From assembly GCF_001667775.1 (NCBI RefSeq), contig NZ_LZJI01000206.1:1-64000 (forward strand): a DNA stretch of 64,000 bases. The letters run 5' to 3'. This document shows positions 38,366 to 47,800 of this stretch, one piece after another. A program made the translations under genes and the position numbers. Below the pieces are notes generated by a model. The model did not search any database, was not told where the DNA came from, and saw only the letters and a list, made by a program, of their open reading frames with translations. Within the stretch, counting starts at the first letter, position 1; each line of letters begins with the position of its first letter. Source of the DNA: Mycobacterium sp. E1747 (GTDB lineage Bacteria > Actinomycetota > Actinomycetes > Mycobacteriales > Mycobacteriaceae).

Positions 38366-39061
38366 ATGAGCGGCCCGGTTCACTACAGCCTGCAGGATTC
38401 GATCGCGGTCATCCGGATGGATGACGGCAAGGTCAACGCCTTGGGCCCGACGATGCAGCAGGCGCTGGGCGAGGCGATCGACCGGGCCGAGGCGGACAAC
38501 GCCGGGGCGCTGGTGATCACGGGCAACGAGCGGGTGTTCAGCGGCGGGTTCGACCTGAAGATCCTCACCTCCGGCGAGACGCAGCCGGCGATCGACATGT
38601 TGCGTGGCGGCTTCGAGCTGTCCTACCGGCTGTTGTCGCATCCCAAGCCGGTGGTGATGGCCTGCACCGGCCACGCCATCGCGATGGGGGCGTTCCTGCT
38701 GGCCTCGGGCGACCACCGGGTGGCCGCGCACGCCTACAACATCCAGGCCAACGAGGTGGCGATCGGCATGGTCATCCCGTACGCCGCCCTGGAGATCATG
38801 AAGCTGCGGTTGACGCAGTCGGCGTACCAGCAGGCCGCCGGGCTGTCCAAGACGTTCTTCGGCGAGACCGCGCTGGCCGCCGGTTTCGTCGACGAGATCG
38901 TGCTGCCGGAGATGGTGGTGAGCCGCGCCGAGGAGGCCGCGCGCGAGTTCGCCGGTCTGCGCCAGCACGCCCACGCCGCAACCAAACTCCGTGCCCGCGC
39001 CGATGCGCTCAAGGCCATCCGTGCCGGGATCGACGGCATCGAGGCCGAGTTCGGCCTCTAG
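38366..39061 (+). CDS. echA3: Enoyl-CoA hydratase/isomerase family protein (EchA3)
   Basis: A 231-residue crotonase-family protein, at the short end of the family, matching Rv0632c. Oxyanion loops are ERVFSGGFDLKIL (about 54-66) and ACTGHAIAMGAFLLASGDHRVA. The C-terminal helix is present although short. It is closer to the carnitinyl-CoA/isomerase-like group than to classical hydratases and lacks an obvious Glu pair. The ATG at 38366 follows AAGGAGC. It ends a plus-strand run and is followed by a hairpin terminator before cynS. Confidence 0.88.
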   Translation: MSGPVHYSLQDSIAVIRMDDGKVNALGPTMQQALGEAIDRAEADNAGALVITGNERVFSGGFDLKILTSGETQPAIDMLRGGFELSYRLLSHPKPVVMACTGHAIAMGAFLLASGDHRVAAHAYNIQANEVAIGMVIPYAALEIMKLRLTQSAYQQAAGLSKTFFGETALAAGFVDEIVLPEMVVSRAEEAAREFAGLRQHAHAATKLRARADALKAIRAGIDGIEAEFGL

Positions 39062-39119
39062 GCTGCCTGGCCAGTGGATTTTGCCCAACGGCGCCGCGGG
39101 TGTCGATGACCTGAACGTC

Positions 39120-39154
39120 GAACGCGGTGGCCGCTGCTAGCCGCCACCGCGTTC
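39120..39154. terminator. Terminator hairpin between echA3 and cynS
   Basis: A 12-bp perfect stem (core ACGCGGTGGC/GCCACCGCGT) with an 11-base loop lies in the 206-base gap between convergent echA3 and cynS. It is about 60 bases after echA3. There is no strong T run. The rest of the gap shows no gene. Confidence 0.6.
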
Positions 39155-39267
39155 CCTTCGCCTCCTCAACGCCAGTTTGACACGCGCGCGAAGCGTCGTC
39201 ACCTCACCGGTTCGCCGCCGCCGCGACAGCGCACCCCGGGTCTACCGGTTCGGCCGCGGGCGCTATT

Positions 39268-39723
39268 TCAGTTCTCCGTCGAAACCCATTGATAGGGAAG
39301 GAATTTCCCGTCCAGGGTCACCACGACGCGATCGCCCGACGGGTGCGACTTCTTTTGCAGGTCGACGCTGAAGTTGATCGCGCTCATGATGCCGTCGCCG
39401 AACTGTTCGTGGATCAGCTCCTTGATCGCGCCGCCGTAGACCTGCAGGGCCTCGTAGAACCGGTAGATGGTGGGGTCGGTCGGCACCGCGGTGGGCAGCC
39501 CGCCACGCATCGGCGGCGCCGCCAGCACGGGCACCACCGATTCGTCCAGTCCGAGCTTCTCGACGAGAACCCTGGCCAGCTCGGGCGGAATGGGGTGTTG
39601 GCCCAGCAGCGCCGCGGTGGTCCATACCACCGGCCTGTCGATGGCGTCGGCCAGCTCCTGCCACGTCAGGCCGCGCCTCAGGCGAGCCAGGACGACCTGC
39701 TCGGTGATCTCATGTCTGTTCAT
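39268..39723 (-). CDS. cynS: Cyanate hydratase
   Basis: A 151-residue cyanase, near the 156 residues of E. coli CynS, which forms a decamer converting cyanate plus bicarbonate to ammonia and carbon dioxide. The catalytic triad of the family is intact: Arg88 and Glu91 in IYRFYEALQVYG and Ser114 in GIMSAINF, equivalent to Arg96, Glu99 and Ser122 in E. coli. An N-terminal helix-turn-helix-like domain (about 10-60) and the C-terminal swapped end VTLDGKFLPYQW are complete. The ATG at 39723 fits the family; an in-frame ATG 45 bases upstream is possible. No CynT or CynX gene is adjacent. A perfect palindrome lies upstream. Confidence 0.95.
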   Translation of the reverse strand: MNRHEITEQVVLARLRRGLTWQELADAIDRPVVWTTAALLGQHPIPPELARVLVEKLGLDESVVPVLAAPPMRGGLPTAVPTDPTIYRFYEALQVYGGAIKELIHEQFGDGIMSAINFSVDLQKKSHPSGDRVVVTLDGKFLPYQWVSTEN

Positions 39724-39784
39724 AGCCCCCAAGCATGCACGCACCGCGCGGCGCCGCGTCGGGACCATAAGGCGCTCCCCAAAT

Positions 39785-39806
39785 TTGATATCGCATGCGA
39801 TATCAA
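39785..39806. promoter_or_regulatory. 22-bp perfect palindrome upstream of cynS
   Basis: A fully symmetric 22-base sequence (left half TTGATATCGCA followed by its reverse complement) is centred 72 bases upstream of the cynS start. It lies in the 209-base gap between the cynS start and the nitroreductase stop. Length, lack of spacer and AT-rich edges fit a dimeric repressor operator, for example GntR-like; the regulator is not in the neighbourhood. Confidence 0.6.
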
Positions 39807-39932
39807 CCACCACCGGCGGCGATAGCTCCCCGGGCTACCGGCCCTCACGCCCGCTTCGTCGCGGTGACCAGAGCCGTCGATTCCGTCGTCGTCCCGGTGG
39901 TCGTGCAGGGTGACGAGGTTACGGCCGCTTGT

Positions 39933-40448
39933 TCACCAGCGCCCGTGGTGAACCACCTCGGCGAAAGGGCGCCGGTTCGGCTTGCGGATCGGGGTGAGCG
40001 GGCGGTCGCCCGGATACCCGACACCGAGCAGGAACGCCACCAACCGGTCCTCGGGGACACCCAGGATGGCGCGGGCCTTGTCCTGGTCACCCACCGACGA
40101 GTGGCCAGTCCCGATCCCCAGGTCCGTGGCCGCGATCATCATCGCCATCGTGGCCTGGCCGACGTCGTAGTTGTCGGTGATCACGCGGCGCTCGTCGGGC
40201 GGCACGGGCACGACGATCGCGATCGCGGCGGCGGCACCGGCGATGTGACCGGCCCCCTGCCAGACGGTCGACAGCTCCTGCAGCTGCGCCCGGTCGGTGA
40301 CGATCACGAAGTCCCACGGCTGCCGGTTTTTCGCCGACGGCGCGCGCCATCCGGCCTCGGCGATGCGGTTCAGGTCCGCTTCGGAAACCGGCTCCGGCTG
40401 GTACTGCCGGACGTTGCGCCGGGCGCATATCGCGTCCCAAGCCTCCAT
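39933..40448 (-). CDS. Nitroreductase family protein
   Basis: A 171-residue FMN-dependent nitroreductase-fold protein. The N-terminal FMN phosphate-binding signature is ICARRNVRQYQPEPVSEADL, then GWRAPSAKNRQPWDFVIV, VGQATMAMMIAATDLGIGTG and the C-terminal VAFLLGVGYPGDRPLTPIRKPNRRPF. The ATG at 40448 is preceded by GAGGAGGG. It is on the cynS strand, 209 bases upstream of it. The natural substrate is unknown; quinones, nitroaromatics or flavins are typical. The gene is not part of the M. tuberculosis echA3-recC interval, so it belongs to a local insertion with cynS and the next methyltransferase. Confidence 0.88.
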   Translation of the reverse strand: MEAWDAICARRNVRQYQPEPVSEADLNRIAEAGWRAPSAKNRQPWDFVIVTDRAQLQELSTVWQGAGHIAGAAAAIAIVVPVPPDERRVITDNYDVGQATMAMMIAATDLGIGTGHSSVGDQDKARAILGVPEDRLVAFLLGVGYPGDRPLTPIRKPNRRPFAEVVHHGRW

Positions 40449-40627
40449 GTGTCCCTCCTCGCATTTCACTTGACCTCGGCTAAACGGGCGTAACGTCGGC
40501 GGAATTCCCCGCGTACGGGCCCGCCGAAGTTTCATTCCGGCCCATCCGGGAAGCCATGGTGAACCAGCTGCTCCGCGCGCTCGTGTACAGCTGAATGGCC
40601 CCGGATTCAGAAAGGCGCGTAGCCGGC

Positions 40628-41494
40628 ATGACCGAAAACCTGACGCCGCACTTCGAAGACGTCCAGGCGCACTACGACCTGTCCGACGACTTCTTCCGGC
40701 TGTTCCTCGACCCCACGATGACCTACAGCTGCGCCTACTTCGATCGGATGCGCGATATCCCGCTGGAAGAAGCGCAGCTACGCAAGATGGACCTGGCCCT
40801 GGGCAAGCTCGGGCTGCGGCCCGGGATGACGCTGCTGGACATCGGCTGCGGCTGGGGCGGCACGATGCGGCGAGCGATCGAGAAATACGACGTGGACGTC
40901 ATCGGTCTGACCCTGTCCGAGCACCAGGCCGCCCACGTGCACAAGCTGTTCGACGCGATGAACACCACGCACAGTAGGCGGGTGCTGTTGCAGGGCTGGG
41001 AGCAGTTCGACGAGCCCGTCGACCGGATCGTCTCCATCGGGGCGTTCGAGCACTTCGGCTACGACCGCTACGACGACTTCTTCCAGAAGGCCTACCGCCT
41101 CCTACCCAGCGACGGGGTGATGCTGCTGCACACGATCACCATGCTGACACCGGAGCAGATCGTCGAGCACGGCCTGCCGATGACCGAAGAGCAGACCAGC
41201 TTCAACAACTTCATCGCCACCGAGATCTTCCCGGGCGGCCAACTGCCGCCGATCGAGATGGTGGAGTTCCACGCCTCGAAGATGGGGTTCAACCTGGCCC
41301 GCAGGCAGTCGCTGCAGCTGCACTACGCCCGCACCCTCGACCTGTGGGCCGTGGCGCTGGAAGCCCACCACAGCGAGGCGGTCGCGATCCAGTCCGAAGA
41401 GGTCTACCAGCGGTACATGCGGTACCTGACCGGTTGCGCCAAAGCGTTCCGGGACGGCTACATCGACATCAACCAGTTCACGCTGGCCAAGTAA
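40628..41494 (+). CDS. Mycolic acid cyclopropane synthase/methyltransferase, MmaA2/CmaA1-like
   Basis: A 288-residue member of the mycolate methyltransferase family. The N-terminus MTENLTPHFEDVQAHYDLSD and the blocks DIGCGWGG (71-78), WEQFDEPVDRIVSIGAFEHFG and VMLLHTITML are closest to MmaA2 and CmaA1 as I recall them. The bicarbonate-site residues Cys35, Glu in GAFEHF, His in LLHTIT and Tyr in LHYARTL are present, consistent with cyclopropane synthesis. The complete C-terminus (YLTGCAKAFR, then IDINQFTLAK) also resembles the mmaA3 relic near 28.5 kb. It stands alone beside recC, far from the mma cluster, from which mmaA2 is missing. It is a strong candidate to supply that activity. The RDIPLEEAQ stretch departs from the usual DDMTLEEAQ. 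Confidence 0.85.
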   Translation: MTENLTPHFEDVQAHYDLSDDFFRLFLDPTMTYSCAYFDRMRDIPLEEAQLRKMDLALGKLGLRPGMTLLDIGCGWGGTMRRAIEKYDVDVIGLTLSEHQAAHVHKLFDAMNTTHSRRVLLQGWEQFDEPVDRIVSIGAFEHFGYDRYDDFFQKAYRLLPSDGVMLLHTITMLTPEQIVEHGLPMTEEQTSFNNFIATEIFPGGQLPPIEMVEFHASKMGFNLARRQSLQLHYARTLDLWAVALEAHHSEAVAIQSEEVYQRYMRYLTGCAKAFRDGYIDINQFTLAK

Positions 41495-41533
41495 CCCACT
41501 CGCGTCGGTGTCCGGGGCTATCGTGGCACCGCG

Positions 41534-44500
41534 ATGTCGCTTCATCTCCACCGTGCCGAGCGCACCGATCTCCTTGCCGACGGCCTCGGCTCCCTGCTGG
41601 CCAACCCGCCGATCGACCCCTTCACCGAGGAACTGGTGCTGGTGCCGGCGCGCGGCGTCGAACGCTGGCTCAGCCAGCGGTTGTCGCACATGCTCGGCCG
41701 CGACCGCGGCGGCGACGGGGTGTGCGCCGGGGTGTCGTTCCGCAGCCCGGCTTCGCTGATCGCCGAACTCACCGGCACGGCCGACGCGGACGCGTGGTCA
41801 CCGGAGGCGATGGCGTGGCCGCTGTTAGAGGTGATCGACTGCTCGCTGGACGAGCCGTGGTGCCGCACGCTGGCAACGCATTTAGGTCACTTCGCGTCGA
41901 CGGAGGCGGAGGCCGAGCTGCGCCGCGGTCGCCGCTACTCGGTGGCGCGCCGGCTGGCCGGTCTGTTCGCCTCGTACGCCCGGCAGCGTCCGGGGCTGCT
42001 CGCCGGTTGGCTGGCCGGCGAGCAGGGCGACCTCGATCCCGACTTGGCCTGGCAGCCTGAGCTCTGGCGGGCGCTGGTGGCCGCCGTGCCCGCCGAGCCC
42101 CCACACGTCCGCCATCAGCAGGCCGTGACCCGGCTCCGGGCGGGCCCGGCCGACCTGCCGGAGCGGCTGTCGCTGTTCGGGCACACCCGGTTGGCGAGCA
42201 CCGACGTGGAACTGCTGGACGCGTTGTCCGCCCACCACGATCTGCACCTGTGGCTGCCGCATCCCAGCGACGAACTGTGGCGCGCGCTGGCCGGCGCCCG
42301 CGGGCCGATCCCGCGCCGCGCCGACACCGGCCACCGCGCCGTGCACCATCCGCTGCTGGCGACGCTCGGGCGCGACCTGCGGGAACTGCAAAGAGCCCTG
42401 CCCGCCGGTCCGCACACCGACGAGTACCTGCCTGCGCCGGAGCGGCCCGACACGCTGCTCGGCTGGCTGCAGTCCGACATCGCGGCGAATACCGTTCGGC
42501 CACAAGGCCGCACGCTCGCCGACCACGACCGCTCGGTGCAGGTGCACAATTGTCACGGCCCGGCGCGCCAGGTCGACGTGCTGCGCGAGGTACTGCTGGG
42601 CCTGCTGCAGGACGACCCGACGCTTCAGCCGCGCGACATCCTGGTGATGTGTCCGGACATCGAGACGTACGCGCCGCTGATCGTCGCCGACTTCGGGCTC
42701 GGCGACGTGGTACGCGGCGCGCATCCCGCGCACCGGTTGCGGGTTCGGCTCGCGGATCGCTCACCGCTGCAAACCAATCCGCTGCTCGGGGTCGCCTCGC
42801 GGCTGCTGGCGCTGGCGGGCAGCCGGGTGACGGCCAGCGAGGTGCTCGACTTCGCCGAGGCCGCACCGGTGCGGGCGCGCTTCGGTTTCACCGACGATGA
42901 TCTGGAGGCCATCACCCGCTGGGTCCGCCAGGCGAACATCCGGTGGGGGTTCGATCAGGAGCACCGGCGGCCCTACCACGTCGACTTCGTACACAACACT
43001 TGGCGTTTCGGTATCGATCGGGTGCTGGCCGGCGTCGCGATGTCCGACGACTCGCACGCCTGGATCGACGCGACACTGCCGCTGGACGATGTCAGCAGCA
43101 ACCGCGTCCAGTTGGCCGGCCAGCTCGCCGAATTCGTGTCCCGACTGCAGCTGGTGGTCGACTCGCTCACGGGCACACGGCCGTTGTGCGACTGGCTGGC
43201 CGCGCTGGCCGACGGGATCGAGCTGTTGACCCGTGTCGACGACGCGGATGAGTGGCAGACCGGCCAGATGCAAAGGGAATTCGCGTCGACGCTGGCCGAC
43301 GCCGGGCCGCGGGCCGACATCGTGCTGCGGCTGCCCGACATCCGGGCGCTGCTGCACGGGCGCCTCGCGGGGCGCCCGACGCGGGCCAACTTCCGCACCG
43401 GCACCCTGACCGTGTGCACGATGGTGCCGATGCGCTCGGTGCCGCACCGGGCGGTGTGCCTGGTCGGCCTCGACGACGGGGTGTTCCCCCGACTCGGCGT
43501 CGTCGACGGTGACGACGCGCTGGCGCGCGACCCGATGACCGGCGAACGCGACATCCGTTCCGAGGATCGGCAATTGCTGCTCGACGCCATCGGCGCGGCC
43601 ACCGAGAAGCTGGTGATCACCTACACCGGCGTCAACGAGTACTCGGGCCAGCCGAGGCCGCCGGCGGTGCCGCTGGCCGAACTGTTGGACACGCTGGACA
43701 TGACGGTGTCCGGAGAGGGGATTCGCGGGCGCATCGTGGTCGAACATCCGTTGCAGCCCTTCGACGTTCGCAACGTCATCCCGGGCAGGTTGGTGCCGAC
43801 GGTGCCCTTCAGCTTCGACCCGACCGTGCTGCGGGCCGCCCGGGTCGCCGCGGGCGAGCGGGGCGAGGCACCCCGGTTCATCTCGGGACCGCTGCCGCCA
43901 CCGCCCGCGGACGACGTCATCCTGGCCGACCTCATCGGCTTCTTCAGGGACCCGGTCAAGGGCTTCTTCCGCGCGCTGGAGTTCACGCTGCCGCGGGATG
44001 TCGACGGCGTGCAAGACGCCATGCCCATCGACCTCGACGCCCTCGAGGAGTGGACCGTCGGCGACCGGATGCTGGGCGACATCCTGCGCGGGTGGACGCC
44101 GGACGATGCCCGGCAGGCCGAGTGGCGGCGGGGCACGTTGCCGCCCGGCCAACTGGGTTGGCGCACCGCGACGGAGGTCCGCGACCAGGCCGCACTGCTG
44201 GCGTCGGCGGCGCAGCAATACCGCGGGTCCGACGCCGGGGCGTACGACGTCGACATCGATCTGGGGTCCGGGCGGCGGCTCACGGGCACGGTGTCGCCGG
44301 TGTACGGCGAGCGGCTGGTGTCGGTGACGTACTCCAAGCTGGACGGCAAGCACCTGCTCGAGTCCTGGATTCCGTTGCTGGCCTTGATCGCTCACAACCC
44401 GGGCCGGGACTGGTCGGCGGTGTGCATCGGCCGCCCGAAACGGGGCACCACCCCGCGGGTGGAGGGGCTCAGACGGCCGCACGAGGATGCCGTGGCGTTG

Positions 44501-44806
44501 CTGCGCGAGCTGGTGGTGGTCTACGACGCGGGCCGCCGGGAGCCGATTCCGTTGCCAATCAAGACGTCCTACGCGTGGGCGGCCGCGCGGCACTGCGGCG
44601 ACGATCCACTGCGCGAGGCGCAATACCGGTGGAAATACGAGCACGAGGAGCCGGCCCATGTGCGGGCCTGGGGCAAGAACACCCGGATGACCGATCTGAT
44701 GCGGCCCGTGCGCCCGGGTGAGGAGTTCGACGGCGAAGAAACCCGGCTGGGCGCCTACGCCGCGCGGGTCTGGCTGCCGATGCTGCGGGCCGAGAGGAAT
44801 CCTTGA
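41534..44806 (+). CDS. recC: Exodeoxyribonuclease V gamma subunit RecC
   Basis: A 1090-residue RecC, a catalytically inactive helicase-like subunit that splits the duplex and scans single strands in RecBCD. The N-terminus LHLHRAERTDLLADGLG, the stretch LVLVPARGVERWLSQRLS, and the conserved RLSLFGHTRL, MCPDIETYAPLI and VPHRAVCLVGLDDGVFPR blocks are in family order. The C-terminal region carries RVWLPMLRAERNP. It is followed by recB after one base and by recD, a single operon. In mycobacteria RecBCD works mainly in single-strand annealing, while AdnAB and RecA handle homologous recombination. Confidence 0.95.
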   Translation: MSLHLHRAERTDLLADGLGSLLANPPIDPFTEELVLVPARGVERWLSQRLSHMLGRDRGGDGVCAGVSFRSPASLIAELTGTADADAWSPEAMAWPLLEVIDCSLDEPWCRTLATHLGHFASTEAEAELRRGRRYSVARRLAGLFASYARQRPGLLAGWLAGEQGDLDPDLAWQPELWRALVAAVPAEPPHVRHQQAVTRLRAGPADLPERLSLFGHTRLASTDVELLDALSAHHDLHLWLPHPSDELWRALAGARGPIPRRADTGHRAVHHPLLATLGRDLRELQRALPAGPHTDEYLPAPERPDTLLGWLQSDIAANTVRPQGRTLADHDRSVQVHNCHGPARQVDVLREVLLGLLQDDPTLQPRDILVMCPDIETYAPLIVADFGLGDVVRGAHPAHRLRVRLADRSPLQTNPLLGVASRLLALAGSRVTASEVLDFAEAAPVRARFGFTDDDLEAITRWVRQANIRWGFDQEHRRPYHVDFVHNTWRFGIDRVLAGVAMSDDSHAWIDATLPLDDVSSNRVQLAGQLAEFVSRLQLVVDSLTGTRPLCDWLAALADGIELLTRVDDADEWQTGQMQREFASTLADAGPRADIVLRLPDIRALLHGRLAGRPTRANFRTGTLTVCTMVPMRSVPHRAVCLVGLDDGVFPRLGVVDGDDALARDPMTGERDIRSEDRQLLLDAIGAATEKLVITYTGVNEYSGQPRPPAVPLAELLDTLDMTVSGEGIRGRIVVEHPLQPFDVRNVIPGRLVPTVPFSFDPTVLRAARVAAGERGEAPRFISGPLPPPPADDVILADLIGFFRDPVKGFFRALEFTLPRDVDGVQDAMPIDLDALEEWTVGDRMLGDILRGWTPDDARQAEWRRGTLPPGQLGWRTATEVRDQAALLASAAQQYRGSDAGAYDVDIDLGSGRRLTGTVSPVYGERLVSVTYSKLDGKHLLESWIPLLALIAHNPGRDWSAVCIGRPKRGTTPRVEGLRRPHEDAVALLRELVVVYDAGRREPIPLPIKTSYAWAAARHCGDDPLREAQYRWKYEHEEPAHVRAWGKNTRMTDLMRPVRPGEEFDGEETRLGAYAARVWLPMLRAERNP

Positions 44807-44807
44807 C

Positions 44808-47800
44808 ATGAGGCAGGTGACGGAGCGCTTCGATCTGCTCGGCCCGCTGCCCGCCGATCGATCGACCACGGTGCTGCAGGCCAGCGCGGGCACCGGCAAG
44901 ACGTTCGCGCTGGCCGGCCTGGTAACCCGCTACCTCGCCGAGGGCGCCGCGACGCTTGACCAGATGTTGCTGATCACGTTCGGCCGGGCCGCCAGCCAGG
45001 AGTTGCGCGAACGGGTGCGCGGCCAAATGGTCGAGGCGGTGGCGGCTTTCGATGATCCGTGGGCCCCCGGTGACAACCAGTTGGTGGCATACCTGCTGGA
45101 CGGCACGGACGACGAACGCGCCGCGCGCAGGCAGCGGCTCCGCGACGGGCTGGCGGGTTTCGACGCCGCGACCATCGCCACCACCCACCAGTTTTGCCAA
45201 CTGGTGTTGAAGTCACTGGGCGTGGCCGGCGACACCGCCGCGAATGTCACGCTGCTGGAAAGTCTCGACGAGTTGATCGTCGAGATCGTCGACGATCTGT
45301 ATCTCGCCCACTTCGGGCGCGAGCGCGACGACCCGGCGCTGGCCTACCGCGAGGCGTTGCGCCTGGCGCGCGAGGTCGTCAGGAACCCGTCGACGCAGCT
45401 GCGCCCGCGGGACCCGGAGCCCGGTTCGCGGGCGGCCGTCTGCGTGATGTTCGCGAAAGACGTTCTGGCTGAACTGGACACCCGCAAGCGCCGGCTGAGC
45501 GTTCTGGACTACGACGACCTGCTGGGCCGGCTCGCCGACGCGCTGGCCACCGAGGATTCCCCCGCGCGGGCGCGCATGCACCACCGCTGGCCGATCGTCA
45601 TGGTCGACGAGTTCCAGGACACCGATCCGGTGCAATGGCAGGTGCTCGACCGCGCGTTCAGCGGCCGCTCCACGCTGATCCTGATCGGCGATCCCAAGCA
45701 GGCCATCTACGCGTTTCGCGGCGGCGACATCGTGACGTATCTTCGGGCGGCCGAGACGGCGGGTGAGCGCAAGACGCTGGCCACCAATTGGCGCAGCGAC
45801 GCGGCGCTTATCGAGCGCCTGCAGGTGGTGTTGCGGGGTGCCCAACTCGGCGATCCCGCGATCGTGGTGGACGACGTCGACGCCTACCATCGCGGCCACC
45901 GGCTGGCCGGCGCCCCGCACAACGACCCGTTCCGGTTGCGGGTGGTCCAGCGAGAAACTTTGGGGCGCAGCGGTATTCAGAATCTGCCCATCGACGAGCT
46001 GCGGGCCCACATCGGCGCCGATCTGGCCGCCGACATCCGCGCCCTGCTGGCGGCCGGCGCGACGTTCGCGGGCAGGCCGCTGCAGGCCCGCGACATCGCC
46101 GTGATCGTGGAGAAGCACAAGGATGCGGCCGCCTGCTTCAAAGCGTTGTGCGACGCGGGCGTGCCGGCGGTCTACACCGGCGACTCCGACGTTTTCGGGT
46201 CGGACGCGGCCGAGGACTGGCTCTGCCTGCTGGAGGCGTTCGACCAACCGCACCGCCCCGGCATGGTGCGCGCCGCGGCGGCCACCATGTTCTTCGGCGA
46301 GACCGCGGAATCGCTGGCGGCCGGCGGCGACGCGCTGACCGACCGGGTCGCGGAAACCCTGCGGGAGTGGGCCGGCCACGCCCGCGAGCGCGGCGTGGCC
46401 GCCATCTTCGAGGCCGCGCAGCTTTCGGGCATGGCCGACCGGGTACTGTCCGCGCACGGCGGTGAACGCCACATGACCGACCTCGCGCACATCGCGCAGT
46501 TGCTGCAGGACGTCGCCCACCGCGAGCGCTCCAGCCTGCCGGCGCTGCGCGACTGGCTGCGCAGGCAGCGCGAGGAACGCGCCGGCGCGCCAGAACGCAA
46601 CCGGCGCCTGGACAGCGACGCGGCCGCCGTGCAGATCATGACGGTGTTCGTCAGCAAGGGCCTGCAATACCCGATCGTGTATCTGCCGTTCGCGTTCAAC
46701 CGCAACACCCAGGACCGCGACGTGGTGTTGTTCCACGACGCCGGCGTGCGCTGCCTGCACATCGGCGGCAAGGACAGCCCGGACTTCAAGGCCGTCGAGG
46801 TACTGGGCCGCAAGGAGGACGCCAGCGACGACAGCCGGCTGACCTATGTGGCGCTGACCCGGGCCCAGTCGCAGGTCGTCGCGTGGTGGTCGCCGGCGTT
46901 CGACGAACCCAACGGCGGGCTGTCGCGGCTGCTGCGCGGTAGACGGCCGGGAGACCCGTGCGTGCCGGACCGCTGCGAGCCGGCGAAGATTTTCGACGAC
47001 GACGCCCTTGACCGGTTGCGCGAATGGGAGGCGGCGGGCGGCCCGGTGATCGAGCGGTCGGTGGTGGCCGCCGCGCCGTCGGTGCCGCCGCACCCGGTGC
47101 CAACCAACCTCGACAGCCGCCACTTTCACCGCGCCATCGACACCGGGTGGCGGCGCACCTCCTACTCGGGACTCATCCGGGTCGCGGAAAACTCCGCGGC
47201 CGCCGGGGTCGGCAGCGAGCCGGAGGTCACCGAGCTGGACGACGAGGTCGGCGAAATACCGTTGATGCAGACCGCTTCCGGGCCGGAGGTGCCGTCGCCG
47301 ATGGCCGACCTGCCGATGGGCGCGAAGTTCGGCACGCTGGTGCACGCCGTGCTCGAAACCGCCGACCCGCTGGCCGCCGATCTGGCCGCCGAGCTCGAGG
47401 CGCACATCCGCACCCAGTCGGTGTGGTGGCCGGTCGACGTACCTCCCGACGCGCTCGCGGCGGCCATGGTGCCGATGCACGACACCCCGCTGGGACCGCT
47501 GGCCGGCGACCTGACGTTGCGGCGCATCGGGCTCTCGGACCGGCTACGCGAGCTGGACTTCGAATTCCCCCTGGCCGGCGGGGATCTGCGTTCCGCGGCG
47601 CCCGAGATCCGGCTGGCGGACATGGGCGCGTTGCTGCGTGCGCACCTACCGGCCGATGACCCCCTGGCGTCTTATGCCGACCGCCTGGCGAGCCGCCCGC
47701 TCGGCGATCAGCCATTGCGCGGCTACCTGACCGGCTCGGTCGACGCCGTGTTGCGCGTGCCCGACGGCGCGCGGCATCGCTATCTGGTGGTCGATTACAA

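Noticed and set aside
42761..44899. Minus-strand frame of over 700 codons antisense to recC
   Set aside because: Low-complexity shadow; recC on the plus strand is in a conserved recCBD operon.
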